A stretch of DNA of 64,000 nucleotides from Candidatus Gastranaerophilales bacterium (GTDB taxonomy: Bacteria; Bacillota; Clostridia; Lachnospirales; Lachnospiraceae). Of this stretch, positions 1 to 9,585 are shown piece after piece (the first letter of the stretch is position 1; the number at the start of each line of letters is the position of its first letter). The stretch is from positions 1-64,000 of the forward strand of contig JAMPHU010000001.1 of assembly GCA_023663225.1 (NCBI GenBank), in the 5' to 3' direction. Both the position numbers and the translations under genes were made by a program. The notes below the pieces were generated by a model. That model searched no databases. It was given only the letters and a program-made list of their open reading frames with translations, and was not told the origin of the DNA.

Positions 1-102
1 CGGCACTTAGCTGACGTACTTTGTCAGCTTATGTGCCGCTACGTGTTTCACCGAGCGAGAGCGTGTCCGAATGGGAATGATTACCCCGCTGGAGCGTAAC
101 TT
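1..102 (+). repeat. Structured intergenic repeat, copy A (cut by window start)
   Basis: This is the right part of the element found complete at 35323-35460. Bases 1-102 match 35367-35468 with four differences. It folds into a closing stem (cggcac 1-6 with gtgccg 33-38) and an inner hairpin (agctgac 9-15 with gtcagct 23-29). Two of the four differences are the paired positions 4 and 35: C-G here and T-A in the other copy, so pairing is kept. The left arm of the outer stem lies before the window. No reading frame is evident. It lies beyond the 3' end of the minus-strand gene at 132-1109. Confidence 0.8.
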
Positions 103-131
103 GCCGGCAACCTCAAATGGCAGACCCGTTA

Positions 132-1109
132 CTACACCTCCAACAATTCCTGGCGGCTCTCCATATAGCGGTAGACACGTCCGGTCAGCATATCCCGCTG
201 ATCAAAGAGCAGATTCGTGTGCCGGATCGCCTCCTTCATCTCGCACAACGCGCCGTATCTCACCGGATGGATGACCGCCTCATGGATACTGGGAAATCCC
301 ACATAATAATCTCCCTTTATCATCCAGGCAAGCCGCTCTTTGATGGAAGGATAGAATATCGCGATCGCCCCGTTGATCCTCCTGACCGTAGTCAACCGAT
401 ATCCCATTCCCCCTCTGACTGCGCTCCTGTGAATATGGATGCTGACAGCGCCATCCTCGGGCATAAAGATTCCATCGTCATATCCTCCCTCTTCCGGATC
501 ATTCCCTGCAAAAAGACGGGGTGGCATCCTATCCCTTGTGTTCAACAGCGCATTTCGCAACAACGCTTCGTCCTCCAGACACCATTCCTCTGCCATTTCT
601 CGATTGATCTTCATCGTGGTGCACTCGTCCTCCGACTCATACATCAGATCATACAACACCAACGCAATATCTCCAAACCGCCAATAGATGCAGTTCTCCA
701 ATTCCGCTCTGTTCAAATAATAATTCATTGGCCTCAGTATATGCCGCCGTCTACTCTGCTCGTAGCCTGACGTGCGTCTTAACCGGCTTCCTCCCTCCTG
801 CAGCTTCACAAGGATCTCCGGCAGAACGCCCATCCATCCTTCTGTTTGAAATCGCTGAAACAGAAGTTGCACACGCCAGTATTTCATATTGACAAGTCCG
901 CCCTCTCCCCAGGACAGACAGAGAATATCCTCCCTTACGATGATATCCTTCACACCATAACAGGCCAGATTGATCAACTTGATCATTTGAATCCCCTCCT
1001 CGTCTGCGCATATCATGTGGCACTCCAACAGCCGCACGACGACATCCCTGCCACGCCTCTGGTGCATTACATTGCGATAAAGTTCCCTTTTAAAGTCTTC
1101 GTACATCAT
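132..1109 (-). CDS. DUF5688-like protein
   Basis: This 325-residue soluble protein resembles the DUF5688 family, which is common in Lachnospiraceae and has no known function. The C-terminal third carries the family pattern: a NGAIAIFYP strand segment at about residue 248, then SIHEAVIHP at about 275, and a final segment ending in VYRYME. The N-terminus starts like the family (YEDFKREL) but the middle is more diverged than usual. The start is supported by GAGGAG seven bases before the ATG. No signal peptide or membrane segment is visible. It stands alone between a structured repeat and the recQ terminator. The family call rests on remembered motif patterns and the function is unknown. Confidence 0.6.
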   Translation of the reverse strand: MMYEDFKRELYRNVMHQRRGRDVVVRLLECHMICADEEGIQMIKLINLACYGVKDIIVREDILCLSWGEGGLVNMKYWRVQLLFQRFQTEGWMGVLPEILVKLQEGGSRLRRTSGYEQSRRRHILRPMNYYLNRAELENCIYWRFGDIALVLYDLMYESEDECTTMKINREMAEEWCLEDEALLRNALLNTRDRMPPRLFAGNDPEEGGYDDGIFMPEDGAVSIHIHRSAVRGGMGYRLTTVRRINGAIAIFYPSIKERLAWMIKGDYYVGFPSIHEAVIHPVRYGALCEMKEAIRHTNLLFDQRDMLTGRVYRYMESRQELLEV

Positions 1110-1265
1110 GTGAATTCTCCTCTTGTGTGAATCCCATTCGAATTGAATGTTGAAAATGATAACTGTGATACTATGTTAAGACAGTTATAAAATAATTGAG
1201 TAACTCGACCGAAACGGTCAAAATGACAAAACGACAGTGGCACGTTTTATGATCCACCATTACGC

Positions 1266-1302
1266 TAAAAATAGACAAGTGCTCTTGCAAACACTTGTCT
1301 AT
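1266..1302 (-). terminator. Rho-independent terminator after recQ
   Basis: An 11-base perfect inverted repeat (atagacaagtg 1271-1281 with cacttgtctat 1292-1302) around a 10-base loop is followed on the minus strand by a run of T. It lies 33 bases beyond the recQ stop and probably ends the asnS-nlpC-recQ transcript. The rest of 1110-1334 holds no gene I can support. Confidence 0.85.
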
Positions 1303-1334
1303 AGATTAGCACGTGATTTCAGATTTGTCCATCC

Positions 1335-3170
1335 CTAATTTTCGGCATCTGCCATTTCCGCAATTTTTCTCAGAAAAAGCTCTCCATACTTTTCATATTT
1401 GTATTCGCCCACTCCGGTCACGGTGAGCATATGCGCTTTATCTCTCGGCTTGACCACACACATATGCTCCAGCGTCTTGTCGGAAAATACCAGATATGGC
1501 GGGACTTTCTCTCTGCGGGCGATCTCGCTTCTCAGAACGCGCAGACTTTCAAACATGCCGCCGCGGGCGCCTGCCTGTCGTCTCCCTGCCTTTTTGCCTG
1601 TGCTTTGAGGCGCCTGCGTCTGTTCTCTGGGCAGTTTCATCAAAATATGTTCTCCGCCCGTTCTAACCTTCTCGGAGCGACCTGTCAGCTTCACGATCGC
1701 ATAGGCATCGTCAGTGGTCGTCAGATATTCTTCCATCAAAAGATGATTGATCACACTCCGCAATGTATACATGGGCGCCTTGGAGAGAAGGGCATAGCAG
1801 ATGTTTTCATTCATTCGATATTGCCGGATCTTGGCCGTATTGGCGCCATGCACTGTGTCAAGGATGACGGAGACGCCATACCGCTGGCCGCAGGCGGCCA
1901 CGCAGTCGATCAGAATTTTCGCCGTCTCCGTCACATCCGTCGTCTCGAAATTCTGCAGACAGTTGCAACAGTTGCCGCAATAGTTGGAGCCGCCGTACTC
2001 TCCAAAATACTTCAAAATATATTCCCGCAGACAGGAGTTGCTGAAACAATAATACGTCATTTTTTTCAATCGTTCCCTGTCTCTGATCGCCACCAGTTCC
2101 CTGGTCGCGTCATCCAACTCCTCGTTGTCCCGATTATTGTCGATAAAAAACTGATTGGTGACCACATCCTGACCACTGTAGAGCAAAACGCACTCTCCCT
2201 CTTCCCCGTCTCTGGCGCAGCGCCCCACCTCCTGATAATAGGACTCCAAATTTTTTGGCATGTTGTAATGAACCACATAGCGCACATTGGACTTGTCGAT
2301 CCCCATTCCGAACGCATTGGTGGCCACCATTATGGTACTGCGGTCATAGATAAAATCGTCCTGATTGTTTCTTCTCTCCTCGTCCTCCAAGCCCGCATGA
2401 TATCTGGTGGCCGAAAAACCATCTCGAATCAGACGGCCGCACACCTCCTCCACCAACTTTCTCGTGGCGCAGTAGACAATTCCGCTCTGCCCCGGATGAC
2501 GCTCAATAAAGTTGCGCAGGGTTGCATACTTGTCCTTTGGACTCTGCACGCCCAGGTACAGATTGGGTCTGTCATAGCCGGTGGTGACCAGGACGGGATC
2601 CTGCAGTCCCAGAATTTTCACCACATCCTCCCGCACTTCCTTTGTGGCCGTGGCCGTAAAGGCGCTCAAGACCGGCCGCACAGGCAGCTTATCCACAAAC
2701 TCCACAATTTTGAGATAACTGGGGCGAAAATCCTGCCCCCATTGGGACACACAATGGGCCTCATCCACCGCCACCATGGAGATCTTAACGTGCAGCGCAA
2801 AGTCGAGAAATTCCTCCGTGACCAGTCTCTCGGGAGCCACATAGATAATGGGATAACGCCCCTCTCTGGCATAGGCGAGCGCTTTGCGGTATTGATTGTA
2901 TGTGAGCGAGCTGTTCAAAAAGGCGGCATGAATACCTGCCTGATTCAACGCCGCCACCTGATCTTTCATCAGAGAGATCAGGGGCGAGATCACCAGCGTG
3001 ATACCGGACAACATCAGCGCCGGCACCTGATAGCAGATAGACTTTCCGGAGCCTGTGGGCATGATGCCCAATACATCCGTTCCCGCCAGGATGCTGTCGA
3101 TCAGCATCTCCTGTCCCTCTCTGAAATTATCATATCCAAAATATTTCTTCAGTACTTCGTATTGATTCAT
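1335..3170 (-). CDS. recQ: ATP-dependent DNA helicase RecQ
   Basis: This 611-residue protein is a 3'-5' DNA helicase of recombination and repair. In order it shows the helicase motor with Walker A PTGSGKS (38-44), the DEAH box (136-139) followed by CVSQWGQDF, the second RecA-like lobe with [17 protein letters not shown], and the RQC zinc site. The zinc cysteines lie in [12 protein letters not shown] and YCGNCCNC near residues 375-400. An HRDC domain forms the C-terminus (from about 530, with [11 protein letters not shown]). Length and order match bacterial RecQ. It begins 23 bases after the NlpC/P60 gene stops, so the two are probably cotranscribed, and a strong hairpin terminator follows it. 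Confidence 0.97.
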   Translation of the reverse strand: MNQYEVLKKYFGYDNFREGQEMLIDSILAGTDVLGIMPTGSGKSICYQVPALMLSGITLVISPLISLMKDQVAALNQAGIHAAFLNSSLTYNQYRKALAYAREGRYPIIYVAPERLVTEEFLDFALHVKISMVAVDEAHCVSQWGQDFRPSYLKIVEFVDKLPVRPVLSAFTATATKEVREDVVKILGLQDPVLVTTGYDRPNLYLGVQSPKDKYATLRNFIERHPGQSGIVYCATRKLVEEVCGRLIRDGFSATRYHAGLEDEERRNNQDDFIYDRSTIMVATNAFGMGIDKSNVRYVVHYNMPKNLESYYQEVGRCARDGEEGECVLLYSGQDVVTNQFFIDNNRDNEELDDATRELVAIRDRERLKKMTYYCFSNSCLREYILKYFGEYGGSNYCGNCCNCLQNFETTDVTETAKILIDCVAACGQRYGVSVILDTVHGANTAKIRQYRMNENICYALLSKAPMYTLRSVINHLLMEEYLTTTDDAYAIVKLTGRSEKVRTGGEHILMKLPREQTQAPQSTGKKAGRRQAGARGGMFESLRVLRSEIARREKVPPYLVFSDKTLEHMCVVKPRDKAHMLTVTGVGEYKYEKYGELFLRKIAEMADAEN

Positions 3171-3193
3171 TTCATCACACTTTACAGTTATTC

Positions 3194-4465
3194 TCAGACA
3201 ATCCGCCTCACAGCAAGAATCGTGCGGTAATTCGCGTTTCCGATCTTGATGCCGGTTCTCTCCGTGCTTGCATGGACAATCTTGCCGTTTCCGATATACA
3301 GCGCCACGTGATTTTCATAACAGATGATATCTCCTGGCTGCGCCTCCTCATAGCTTACCCCCACTCCTGCACTCCTCTGCGCATAGGAGGTTCGGGGAAT
3401 ACTGTAACCGAACTCCTGATACACCCGATAAGTAAAGCCGGAACAATCCGCCCCGTTGGTGAGGCTTGTGCCACCCGCCACATAAGGATTGCCCACATAC
3501 TGACATGCAAAATCAGCAATCTGCTGTCCCAGTCCGCTGCCGGAGGAACCTCCATACGATTCCGCGGAACCGCCGCCCGACGAACTCGGGGTGGAACCTC
3601 CGCCGCTTGACGATGTCTGTGTCTTTTTCAACTCCTGTTCCAGCCGCTTCTGCTCCTGCTGCAAACGCTTCAACTCCCGCTGTTCCTGCTGAAGCTGTGC
3701 CTGTGCCACCGCTGCCTGCTGCCTTGCACGTTTGATCTCAGCCTCGTAGTCATCCGCCTCCTGCCGCCTCTTGTCAAGCATCACATTCAGGTTATTCTCC
3801 TGCTCCTTCAAATCAGCCTTTGCCAAATCCAACTGTCTCTTATCTTCCTCCAACTGCGCGTGCTCGGCTTCCAGTTGATCCCACAATGCCTGAACCTGGT
3901 TCTGTGTCTCTATGTATTGATCCAACAAGGTGCGGTCATAATCATACAGCTTCTCGATATAATCCATACGGTTCAAAGTATCTTTCAGTCCGTCACCCGC
4001 CAAGAGCAGGCTCAGGTAGGAGGGCGTGCCGCTCTCATACATAAGCCGCACATGGTTCATCATATCCTGTTGCTGCTGATTGGCGATAGCCTCCGCCTTC
4101 TCATACTCTTCTTGCGTTTTTGCGATATCCGCTTCTTTGTCCGCGATCTCCCTCTCTTTCTCGGCGATCTCATCTTCCAACATGCCAATGCTGGTCAACG
4201 TGTTGACGATCTCCGCCTGGATATCCGCGATCACCTCTTCCACCAAATCCTGTTCGTCAGTCAGGTTTTCGATCTGCTCGTTATACCCCGCGATCTGAGA
4301 TTGTATAGCGCTTATCTGACCTTCCTGATTCGTGATCTGCTCCTGCACTTCCGACACGGTAGTCGCATGTGTAAAAAGGCTCTCTCTTTGAAGTGTCAGT
4401 CCAAAAACTGCCATGCCGGAAAACAACAACAGCGCTATTCCTATTTTTCTCTTGAATTTTACCAT
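3194..4465 (-). CDS. NlpC/P60 peptidoglycan hydrolase with coiled-coil N-terminus
   Basis: This 423-residue secreted protein has the layout of CwlO/PcsB-type wall hydrolases. A signal peptide (about 1-30, hydrophobic [15 protein letters not shown]) is followed by a long charged and Gln-rich coiled coil (about 38-280), a Gly/Ser/Pro linker (about 285-315) and an NlpC/P60 domain. The expected catalytic residues are visible: Cys341 in GADCSGF, His386 in ENHVALYIG and His398 in KIVHAS. Such enzymes cut gamma-D-glutamyl-diamino acid bonds in peptidoglycan, and relatives of this layout depend on FtsEX through the coiled coil. No ftsEX genes are near. It lies 36 bases downstream of asnS in the same direction. 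Confidence 0.93.
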   Translation of the reverse strand: MVKFKRKIGIALLLFSGMAVFGLTLQRESLFTHATTVSEVQEQITNQEGQISAIQSQIAGYNEQIENLTDEQDLVEEVIADIQAEIVNTLTSIGMLEDEIAEKEREIADKEADIAKTQEEYEKAEAIANQQQQDMMNHVRLMYESGTPSYLSLLLAGDGLKDTLNRMDYIEKLYDYDRTLLDQYIETQNQVQALWDQLEAEHAQLEEDKRQLDLAKADLKEQENNLNVMLDKRRQEADDYEAEIKRARQQAAVAQAQLQQEQRELKRLQQEQKRLEQELKKTQTSSSGGGSTPSSSGGGSAESYGGSSGSGLGQQIADFACQYVGNPYVAGGTSLTNGADCSGFTYRVYQEFGYSIPRTSYAQRSAGVGVSYEEAQPGDIICYENHVALYIGNGKIVHASTERTGIKIGNANYRTILAVRRIV

Positions 4466-4501
4466 ACGCCTACCACTTTTCTTCCGTATCTATGCCAACA
4501 G

Positions 4502-5893
4502 TTACAGATCGCAATTATTCACTGTCCTGGGGAAAGGTACCACATCGCGGATATTACTCATGCCGGTCAGATACATCACACATCTCTCAAATCCCAAACC
4601 GAATCCGGCGTGGCGCACGGAACCGTATCTGCGCAGATCCAAGTAGAAATCATAATCCGCTTTGTCAAGTCCCATCTCTTCCATTCTCCGCTCCAGCACT
4701 TCCAGCTTATCCTCGCGCTGGCTGCCGCCGATGATCTCACCGATACCGGGAACCAGACAATCCATAGCCGCCACAGTCTTCCCGTCTTCATTCAACTTCA
4801 TATAAAACGCCTTGATCTCCTTCGGATAATCCGTCACAAACACAGGACGCTTGAATACCTCCTCCGTGAGATACCGCTCGTGCTCCGTCTGCAGATCACA
4901 ACCCCAAGATACCTTATAGTCGAATTTGTCATTGTTCTTCTCCAAGATCGCAATCGCCTCCGTGTAAGTCACATGGCCAAAATCAGATCCGGCCACATGC
5001 TCCAGACGCTCGATCAATCCTTTATCCACGAACTGATTAAAGAAAGCCATCTCCTCCGGCGCGTGATCCAACACATACCGGATCACATATTTCAACATAG
5101 CCTCCGCCAGCGCCATATCGTCCGTCAGATCCGCAAACGCCATCTCCGGCTCGATCATCCAAAATTCCGCCGCATGTCTGGTGGTGTTGGAATTTTCCGC
5201 CCGAAAGGTCGGGCCAAACGTATATACATTCTTGAAAGCAAAGGCGTAAGTCTCCACATTGAGCTGCCCGCTCACCGTGAGATTCGTGGGTTTTCCAAAG
5301 AAATCCTGACTGTAATCCACCTTGCCTTCGGGGGTCTTAGGAATGTCGCTTAAATCCATCGTAGTCACCTGGAACATCTCGCCTGCACCCTCACAGTCGC
5401 TTCCGGTGATCAGCGGCGTATGCACATACACAAATCCCCTCTCCATGAAAAATGTATGAATCGCGTAAGCGATCAGGGAACGCACGCGAAATACCGCCTG
5501 AAACGTGTTCGTCCTGGGACGCAGATGAGATATGGTGCGCAGATACTCAAAGGAATGTCTCTTTTTCTGCAGTGGATAATCCGCTCCGGAAGGTCCCTCC
5601 ACCAAGATTTCCTCCGCCTGCATCTCGAAGGGCTGCTTTGCCTGGGGTGTCTCTACGATCACGCCTCTGACGATCACGGCCGCCCCCACGTTGATCTTAC
5701 AGACATCCGCAAAATTCTCCAGCTTCTCCCCATACACGATCTGCAAAGGTTCAAAAAACGTGCCGTCATTGACGATCAGAAAACCAAAATTTTTGGAGTC
5801 GCGATTGTTTCTCACCCAACCGCCCACGGTCACTTCCTTGCCGGCAAATTCTCCTTCCCTGTGGTATAACTCCTTGATATCTGTCAATTCCAT
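4502..5893 (-). CDS. asnS: Asparaginyl-tRNA synthetase
   Basis: The chosen start gives 463 residues, the usual AsnS length. Fifteen extra codons are open upstream, but the ATG at 5893 has GGAGGG at good spacing and the protein then begins [10 protein letters not shown]. The N-terminal OB-fold anticodon domain (about 15-105, [16 protein letters not shown]) is followed by the class II catalytic core with [31 protein letters not shown] and the C-terminal motif 3 [15 protein letters not shown]. The residues around GSQRED also fit AsnS rather than AspS. It charges tRNA-Asn in the cytoplasm. It is the first of three same-strand genes with short gaps (asnS, NlpC/P60, recQ). Confidence 0.97.
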   Translation of the reverse strand: MELTDIKELYHREGEFAGKEVTVGGWVRNNRDSKNFGFLIVNDGTFFEPLQIVYGEKLENFADVCKINVGAAVIVRGVIVETPQAKQPFEMQAEEILVEGPSGADYPLQKKRHSFEYLRTISHLRPRTNTFQAVFRVRSLIAYAIHTFFMERGFVYVHTPLITGSDCEGAGEMFQVTTMDLSDIPKTPEGKVDYSQDFFGKPTNLTVSGQLNVETYAFAFKNVYTFGPTFRAENSNTTRHAAEFWMIEPEMAFADLTDDMALAEAMLKYVIRYVLDHAPEEMAFFNQFVDKGLIERLEHVAGSDFGHVTYTEAIAILEKNNDKFDYKVSWGCDLQTEHERYLTEEVFKRPVFVTDYPKEIKAFYMKLNEDGKTVAAMDCLVPGIGEIIGGSQREDKLEVLERRMEEMGLDKADYDFYLDLRRYGSVRHAGFGLGFERCVMYLTGMSNIRDVVPFPRTVNNCDL

Positions 5894-5965
5894 AACTCCC
5901 TCCATTCCGGTATTAGTCGCAAATACCACCTCTATCAATCATCCGCACCGTCTGCGTTTCTCTCG

Positions 5966-7024
5966 TCACTCCATCAAGTTCGCATTTTCGATCAAAAATG
6001 CTATCACCTTGTTATAGGTAAAGTATTCTCGGTAATCCTCCTCAGTCAATTCACCCAAGTATTCCTCCACCGTGGAAAAGCCTGCCTGCGTGGCGTACTC
6101 CAGAAGCATCTCCTGCAATTCCTCGTCGCTAACGTTTAAGCCCTCACGGTTTGCCACCGCCTGTATAGCAACATTCTGTCTCGCCGTCTCCAACGCACTG
6201 TCCGTGACAAACTTGTCCAGATCCATCCCATAGACAGCAGCGATAAAGCTCTCCGCATCCATCCCATAATATCCCGCCTGCGTCTCAATATTGGAACGGA
6301 TGGTCTCCTCATATCTTGTCAGCATACTCTCAGGCATCTCCTGGAAACTGCAGTTTTCCATCAAGGCTGTCAGCACACCGTTTTGCAGCGTCTCGATGTA
6401 GCTGCTCTGCGCGGAATTGTACATCCAGTCCTCCACATACTGAAGCAGCCCTTCCATGTCGCTCACACCGTCAATCCCCACAAGGGAAACGATCGCTCTA
6501 TCCCGTTCCTCCGGCATGATACCGTTCACCGTAACCCGAAACACCACAGCCTGTCCAGCCAGATCCGCATTGCTATACTGCTCTGGGAATGTCAGGTTCA
6601 GATCCACGGTCTCCCCGGGCATGACGCCGATCAACCCTTCTTCAAACCCGTCGATAAACCGGTCGGATCCGATCGTCAGATAATACCCCTCCGCCGTACC
6701 GCCGCCGAAGGCGACGCCGTCCTTCATCCCCTCGTAGTCAATACTTACCGTATCGCCAATCTCCACCGCGCGGTCCAGAATATTGGCATCGATCTCGATC
6801 CCTCCATTGTACGCGGCCATAAAATAAAGACTGTCCGCCTGGATCTTTACACTCTCCTCATCTATCGCCAAAGGATCCTGCAAGTCAATGCCCTTGTATT
6901 CGCCAAGCGTCACATATTTTTCCACATCCATATCTTCCAAAGGTGCATCTTTGTCCGAGCCGCAGCCCGACAACATTCCGACAGCCAAAAGCGCTGTGAC
7001 TGCGGTCTTTATCCATTTTTTCAT
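5966..7024 (-). CDS. Trigger-factor-like FKBP peptidyl-prolyl isomerase lipoprotein
   Basis: The ATG at 7024 has GGAGGAGAG before it and gives 352 residues starting with a lipoprotein signal (lipobox LSGC, lipidated Cys21). An FKBP-type isomerase domain follows at about 90-180 (GDTVSIDYEG, IDGFEEGLIGVMPGE). The C-terminal helical part (about 190-350) resembles the trigger factor chaperone arm. The ribosome-docking domain of trigger factor is absent and replaced by the lipid anchor, so it probably acts on proteins outside the membrane rather than at the ribosome. The next gene, asnS, starts 72 bases later on the same strand. The role is inferred from domain layout only. Confidence 0.88.
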   Translation of the reverse strand: MKKWIKTAVTALLAVGMLSGCGSDKDAPLEDMDVEKYVTLGEYKGIDLQDPLAIDEESVKIQADSLYFMAAYNGGIEIDANILDRAVEIGDTVSIDYEGMKDGVAFGGGTAEGYYLTIGSDRFIDGFEEGLIGVMPGETVDLNLTFPEQYSNADLAGQAVVFRVTVNGIMPEERDRAIVSLVGIDGVSDMEGLLQYVEDWMYNSAQSSYIETLQNGVLTALMENCSFQEMPESMLTRYEETIRSNIETQAGYYGMDAESFIAAVYGMDLDKFVTDSALETARQNVAIQAVANREGLNVSDEELQEMLLEYATQAGFSTVEEYLGELTEEDYREYFTYNKVIAFLIENANLME

Positions 7025-7084
7025 AATATCCTCTCCTCCTGTTCTATTTGATGATAACACATCTTTCGTCAATTTAAAAGGATT

Positions 7085-8557
7085 TTATAAAAGGGGAGAC
7101 ATTAAACGGCACACCTGCTCCTTGAGCCGGATATACAGACTGCGGCCTGCGTAAGAATCCCTCGTGATCTTGGTGCTGTGTCGCGTGTCCTCCTCAAAGA
7201 TCCGCACCATCTCCCCCGCCTTATTTTGATCATAGACCACGGCATTGACTTCAAAATTCAGCGCGAAGCTTCGGATATCCATATTGGCGGTTCCATAACA
7301 GAACACACGCTCGTCCACAATCACACCCTTGCTGTGCAGAAAACCGTTGTCGTAAGTATAACAGTTCGCCCCCGCCATGACCAGATCACCGATGTAGGAA
7401 TAAGTAGCCCAATACACAAAGGGATGATCCGGTTTGCAGGGAATCATAATATTTACTTTGATACCTGAGCGCACCGCGATCAGCAGCGCGTTCAAAATGG
7501 CCTCATCGGGAATGAAATAGGGCGTCTGAATATAAATGCTCTCCTTTGCCTTGGAGATCAGCCTCAGATAATTGTCGCGCACCAATTCAATGGTATTGTC
7601 CGGTCCACTGCTGATGATCTGTATCTCACAGTGATCTCTCACTCCCGGCCCCACTCCTTCAAACAGTTCCGACCTCTGCAACAGATTTTCTCTGGCGGCA
7701 TAATTCCAGTCCAGGATAAATCGAAGCTGCAGACCGATCACGGCGTTTCCCGTGATCCGCAGATGGGTATCTCGCCAATGGCCAAACTTCTTATCCAGAT
7801 CGATATACTCCTTGCCAATATTGAACCCTCCCACATATGCCACTTTGTTGTCGATCACCACGATCTTGCGGTGGTTGCGGTAATTGATACGCAACTGTAG
7901 TCTGCGCAGGATCGCCGGAAAAAATTCCGCCGTCTGAATCCCCTGGGCATTGAGTTTTTTCCAGAAACGGTGATTCACTTTTCGGCAACCCATGGCATCG
8001 AAGAGCACTCTCACCTCTACTCCCTGCGCCGCCTTTTCTTTCAGCACCTCGCAGATCCGATGAAACAGCACATCGTTGCGGATAATGTAATATTGAATAT
8101 GGATAAAATGCTCCGCCCGCCTTAGATCCTCCAACAACGCCTCAAACTTCTCGTTCCCGTCTGTGAAAATGTCAATATCATTTTCATCGGTCAGCACCGC
8201 CCCAAAGGATGCCAGATTGTACATGATCAAATCTGTGTAATTTTCAATCTGGGCGTTGACCTCTCCCAGATCTTTGCTCTCTAAACGATGGAGCTGCTGC
8301 CTGATCGCCTCTCCCAGATGATCTTCCACCTCTTTGACGCGAAACATTTTCCTCTTATGCATGTCCTGCCCAATGAACAGATAAAACACAAACCCCAGCA
8401 CAGGGATGGAATAAAGCAAAAGCAGCCATGCCCACACACTTTTGGGTTCCCGCCTCTGAAAAAAGACAATGACGATCGCAAATATGAAATTCCATACCAA
8501 CATATGCCGAAAGAAAAATTCCACTACTGTCCGAAACACTTCCCACATATTGACCAT
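7085..8557 (-). CDS. cls: Cardiolipin synthase (phospholipase D family)
   Basis: This 490-residue protein has two N-terminal membrane segments (about 12-58) followed by two phospholipase D catalytic halves. The HKD signatures are visible as NHRKIVVIDNKVAYVGG in the first half and HSKGVIVDERVFCYGTANMD in the second (His408). This is the normal layout of bacterial cardiolipin synthase, which joins two phosphatidylglycerols at the membrane. An alternative ATG three codons in is possible, and the Shine-Dalgarno (AAAGGA) does not decide between them. It is divergent from the small plus-strand gene at 8666, with about 110 bases shared for promoters. Confidence 0.95.
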   Translation of the reverse strand: MVNMWEVFRTVVEFFFRHMLVWNFIFAIVIVFFQRREPKSVWAWLLLLYSIPVLGFVFYLFIGQDMHKRKMFRVKEVEDHLGEAIRQQLHRLESKDLGEVNAQIENYTDLIMYNLASFGAVLTDENDIDIFTDGNEKFEALLEDLRRAEHFIHIQYYIIRNDVLFHRICEVLKEKAAQGVEVRVLFDAMGCRKVNHRFWKKLNAQGIQTAEFFPAILRRLQLRINYRNHRKIVVIDNKVAYVGGFNIGKEYIDLDKKFGHWRDTHLRITGNAVIGLQLRFILDWNYAARENLLQRSELFEGVGPGVRDHCEIQIISSGPDNTIELVRDNYLRLISKAKESIYIQTPYFIPDEAILNALLIAVRSGIKVNIMIPCKPDHPFVYWATYSYIGDLVMAGANCYTYDNGFLHSKGVIVDERVFCYGTANMDIRSFALNFEVNAVVYDQNKAGEMVRIFEEDTRHSTKITRDSYAGRSLYIRLKEQVCRLMSPLL

Positions 8558-8601
8558 AAAATCATTTGTCCTTTCAAGACTACAATTTCTGAAATGTAAT
8601 G

Positions 8602-8631
8602 TTGCCTAACCGCCGTCCTTTGTGTTAAAAT
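8602..8631 (+). promoter_or_regulatory. Sigma-A type promoter for the 8666 gene
   Basis: TTGCCT (8602-8607), an 18-base spacer and TAAAAT (8626-8631) lie 35 bases upstream of the ATG at 8666, with AAGGAGG in between. This is pattern matching only. Confidence 0.6.
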
Positions 8632-8665
8632 ACATTTATTCTCTATATAAGGAGGCGGCGGTAAA

Positions 8666-9142
8666 ATGAAAACTTTCACAATCGTACTTTTGGTAATATT
8701 AGCGGTGCTGGCGCTCATTGTGGTCGCGCTGTACTTTCTCGGCAAAAAGGCTCAGAAAAAACAAGCGGAGCAGCAGGAGATGATGAATGCCAACAAGCAG
8801 ACGATATCTATGCTGATCATCGATAAAAAGCGCCTGAAGATCCGCGACTCAGGACTTCCCCAAGCAGTCATAGACCAGACTCCCAAACTTATGCGCGGCT
8901 CCAAACTTCCTATCGTCAAAGCGAAAGTAGGCCCACAGATTCTCTCCATGGTCAGCGATGAGAAAATATTTGAGTCCATCCCTGTCAAAAGGGAGGTCAA
9001 GGCCGTGGTCAGCGGTATTTACATTCTGGACGTAAAAGGACTGCACGGCAAGGCCGAGGCAAAACCTGTCAAGAAAAAGAGTTCCTTCAAACGTTTCGTG
9101 GAGAAACTTCAGGAAAAAGCCGGCGCAAAACCCATCAAATAG
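8666..9142 (+). CDS. Small membrane-anchored protein of unknown function
   Basis: This 158-residue protein begins with one strong hydrophobic segment (about 3-27, rich in Leu, Val and Ala), followed by a basic stretch (KKAQKKQ). This suggests an N-terminal anchor with the rest in the cytoplasm. The middle (about 45-125) looks like a compact alpha/beta domain with repeated IVKAKVGPQ and VKAVVSGIYIL strands. The tail is Lys-rich (KPVKKKSSFKRF). The start is well supported by AAGGAGG. It converges on the DUF1934 gene with an 8-base overlap of the ends. I do not recognise a family and assign no function. Confidence 0.75.
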   Translation: MKTFTIVLLVILAVLALIVVALYFLGKKAQKKQAEQQEMMNANKQTISMLIIDKKRLKIRDSGLPQAVIDQTPKLMRGSKLPIVKAKVGPQILSMVSDEKIFESIPVKREVKAVVSGIYILDVKGLHGKAEAKPVKKKSSFKRFVEKLQEKAGAKPIK

Positions 9143-9575
9143 GATTTCGCACAAGAATTTCAATCCGGCTGTCTGACTGATGCTCCCCATTGATTTCCAG
9201 CGAATAGTCAATCCCTACCCGAACACGATCCTCCTGTTCCTCGAGCGACACGCTCTTTGTGTCAATGCCCAGGAGCAGTTCCCCGTAGGGCATGAAATAA
9301 TGTGACAGGTGTTTCTTGCCCTCTTCAAAAACCATACGAGTCGCCACCGCTCCCTGCCTGTTTAGTTCCAACAGTCCGGGGGCGAATTTTATCTGGCATT
9401 TTGATGGCGATTCCATCCCCTCCTGCTTTTCTTGATACAATAAATAATGATTGTTATTTTTATTGAAATATTCCGCCCAAGTCACTGTCTCCAAGGGGGT
9501 TATGCCCGCACCGTCCTCCGCGTGCAATCCGCGGATCGTAAGTTCCACTCGCTCCACTCTTTTGTCCATCCGCAT
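9135..9575 (-). CDS. DUF1934 (YwiB-type) beta-barrel protein
   Basis: This 146-residue protein fits the DUF1934 family, small lipocalin-like barrels whose best-known member is YwiB of Bacillus. Family marks seen are the alternating strands, the central IKFAPGLLELNRQG, and HYFMPYGELLLGIDTKSV followed by VGIDYSLEINGEH. GAGGGG six bases before the ATG supports the start at 9575. It follows murI by 10 bases and is probably cotranscribed with it. Its molecular function is not known. Confidence 0.82.
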   Translation of the reverse strand: MRMDKRVERVELTIRGLHAEDGAGITPLETVTWAEYFNKNNNHYLLYQEKQEGMESPSKCQIKFAPGLLELNRQGAVATRMVFEEGKKHLSHYFMPYGELLLGIDTKSVSLEEQEDRVRVGIDYSLEINGEHQSDSRIEILVRNPI

Positions 9576-9585
9576 CCGTTTCCCC

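Noticed and set aside
1431..3230. A 599-codon plus-strand open frame
   Set aside because: It lies wholly opposite recQ, has no ribosome site or recognisable domain, and is rich in the residues expected when a coding strand is read backwards. A similar frame at 3860-5353 opposite the NlpC/P60 and asnS genes is rejected for the same reason.
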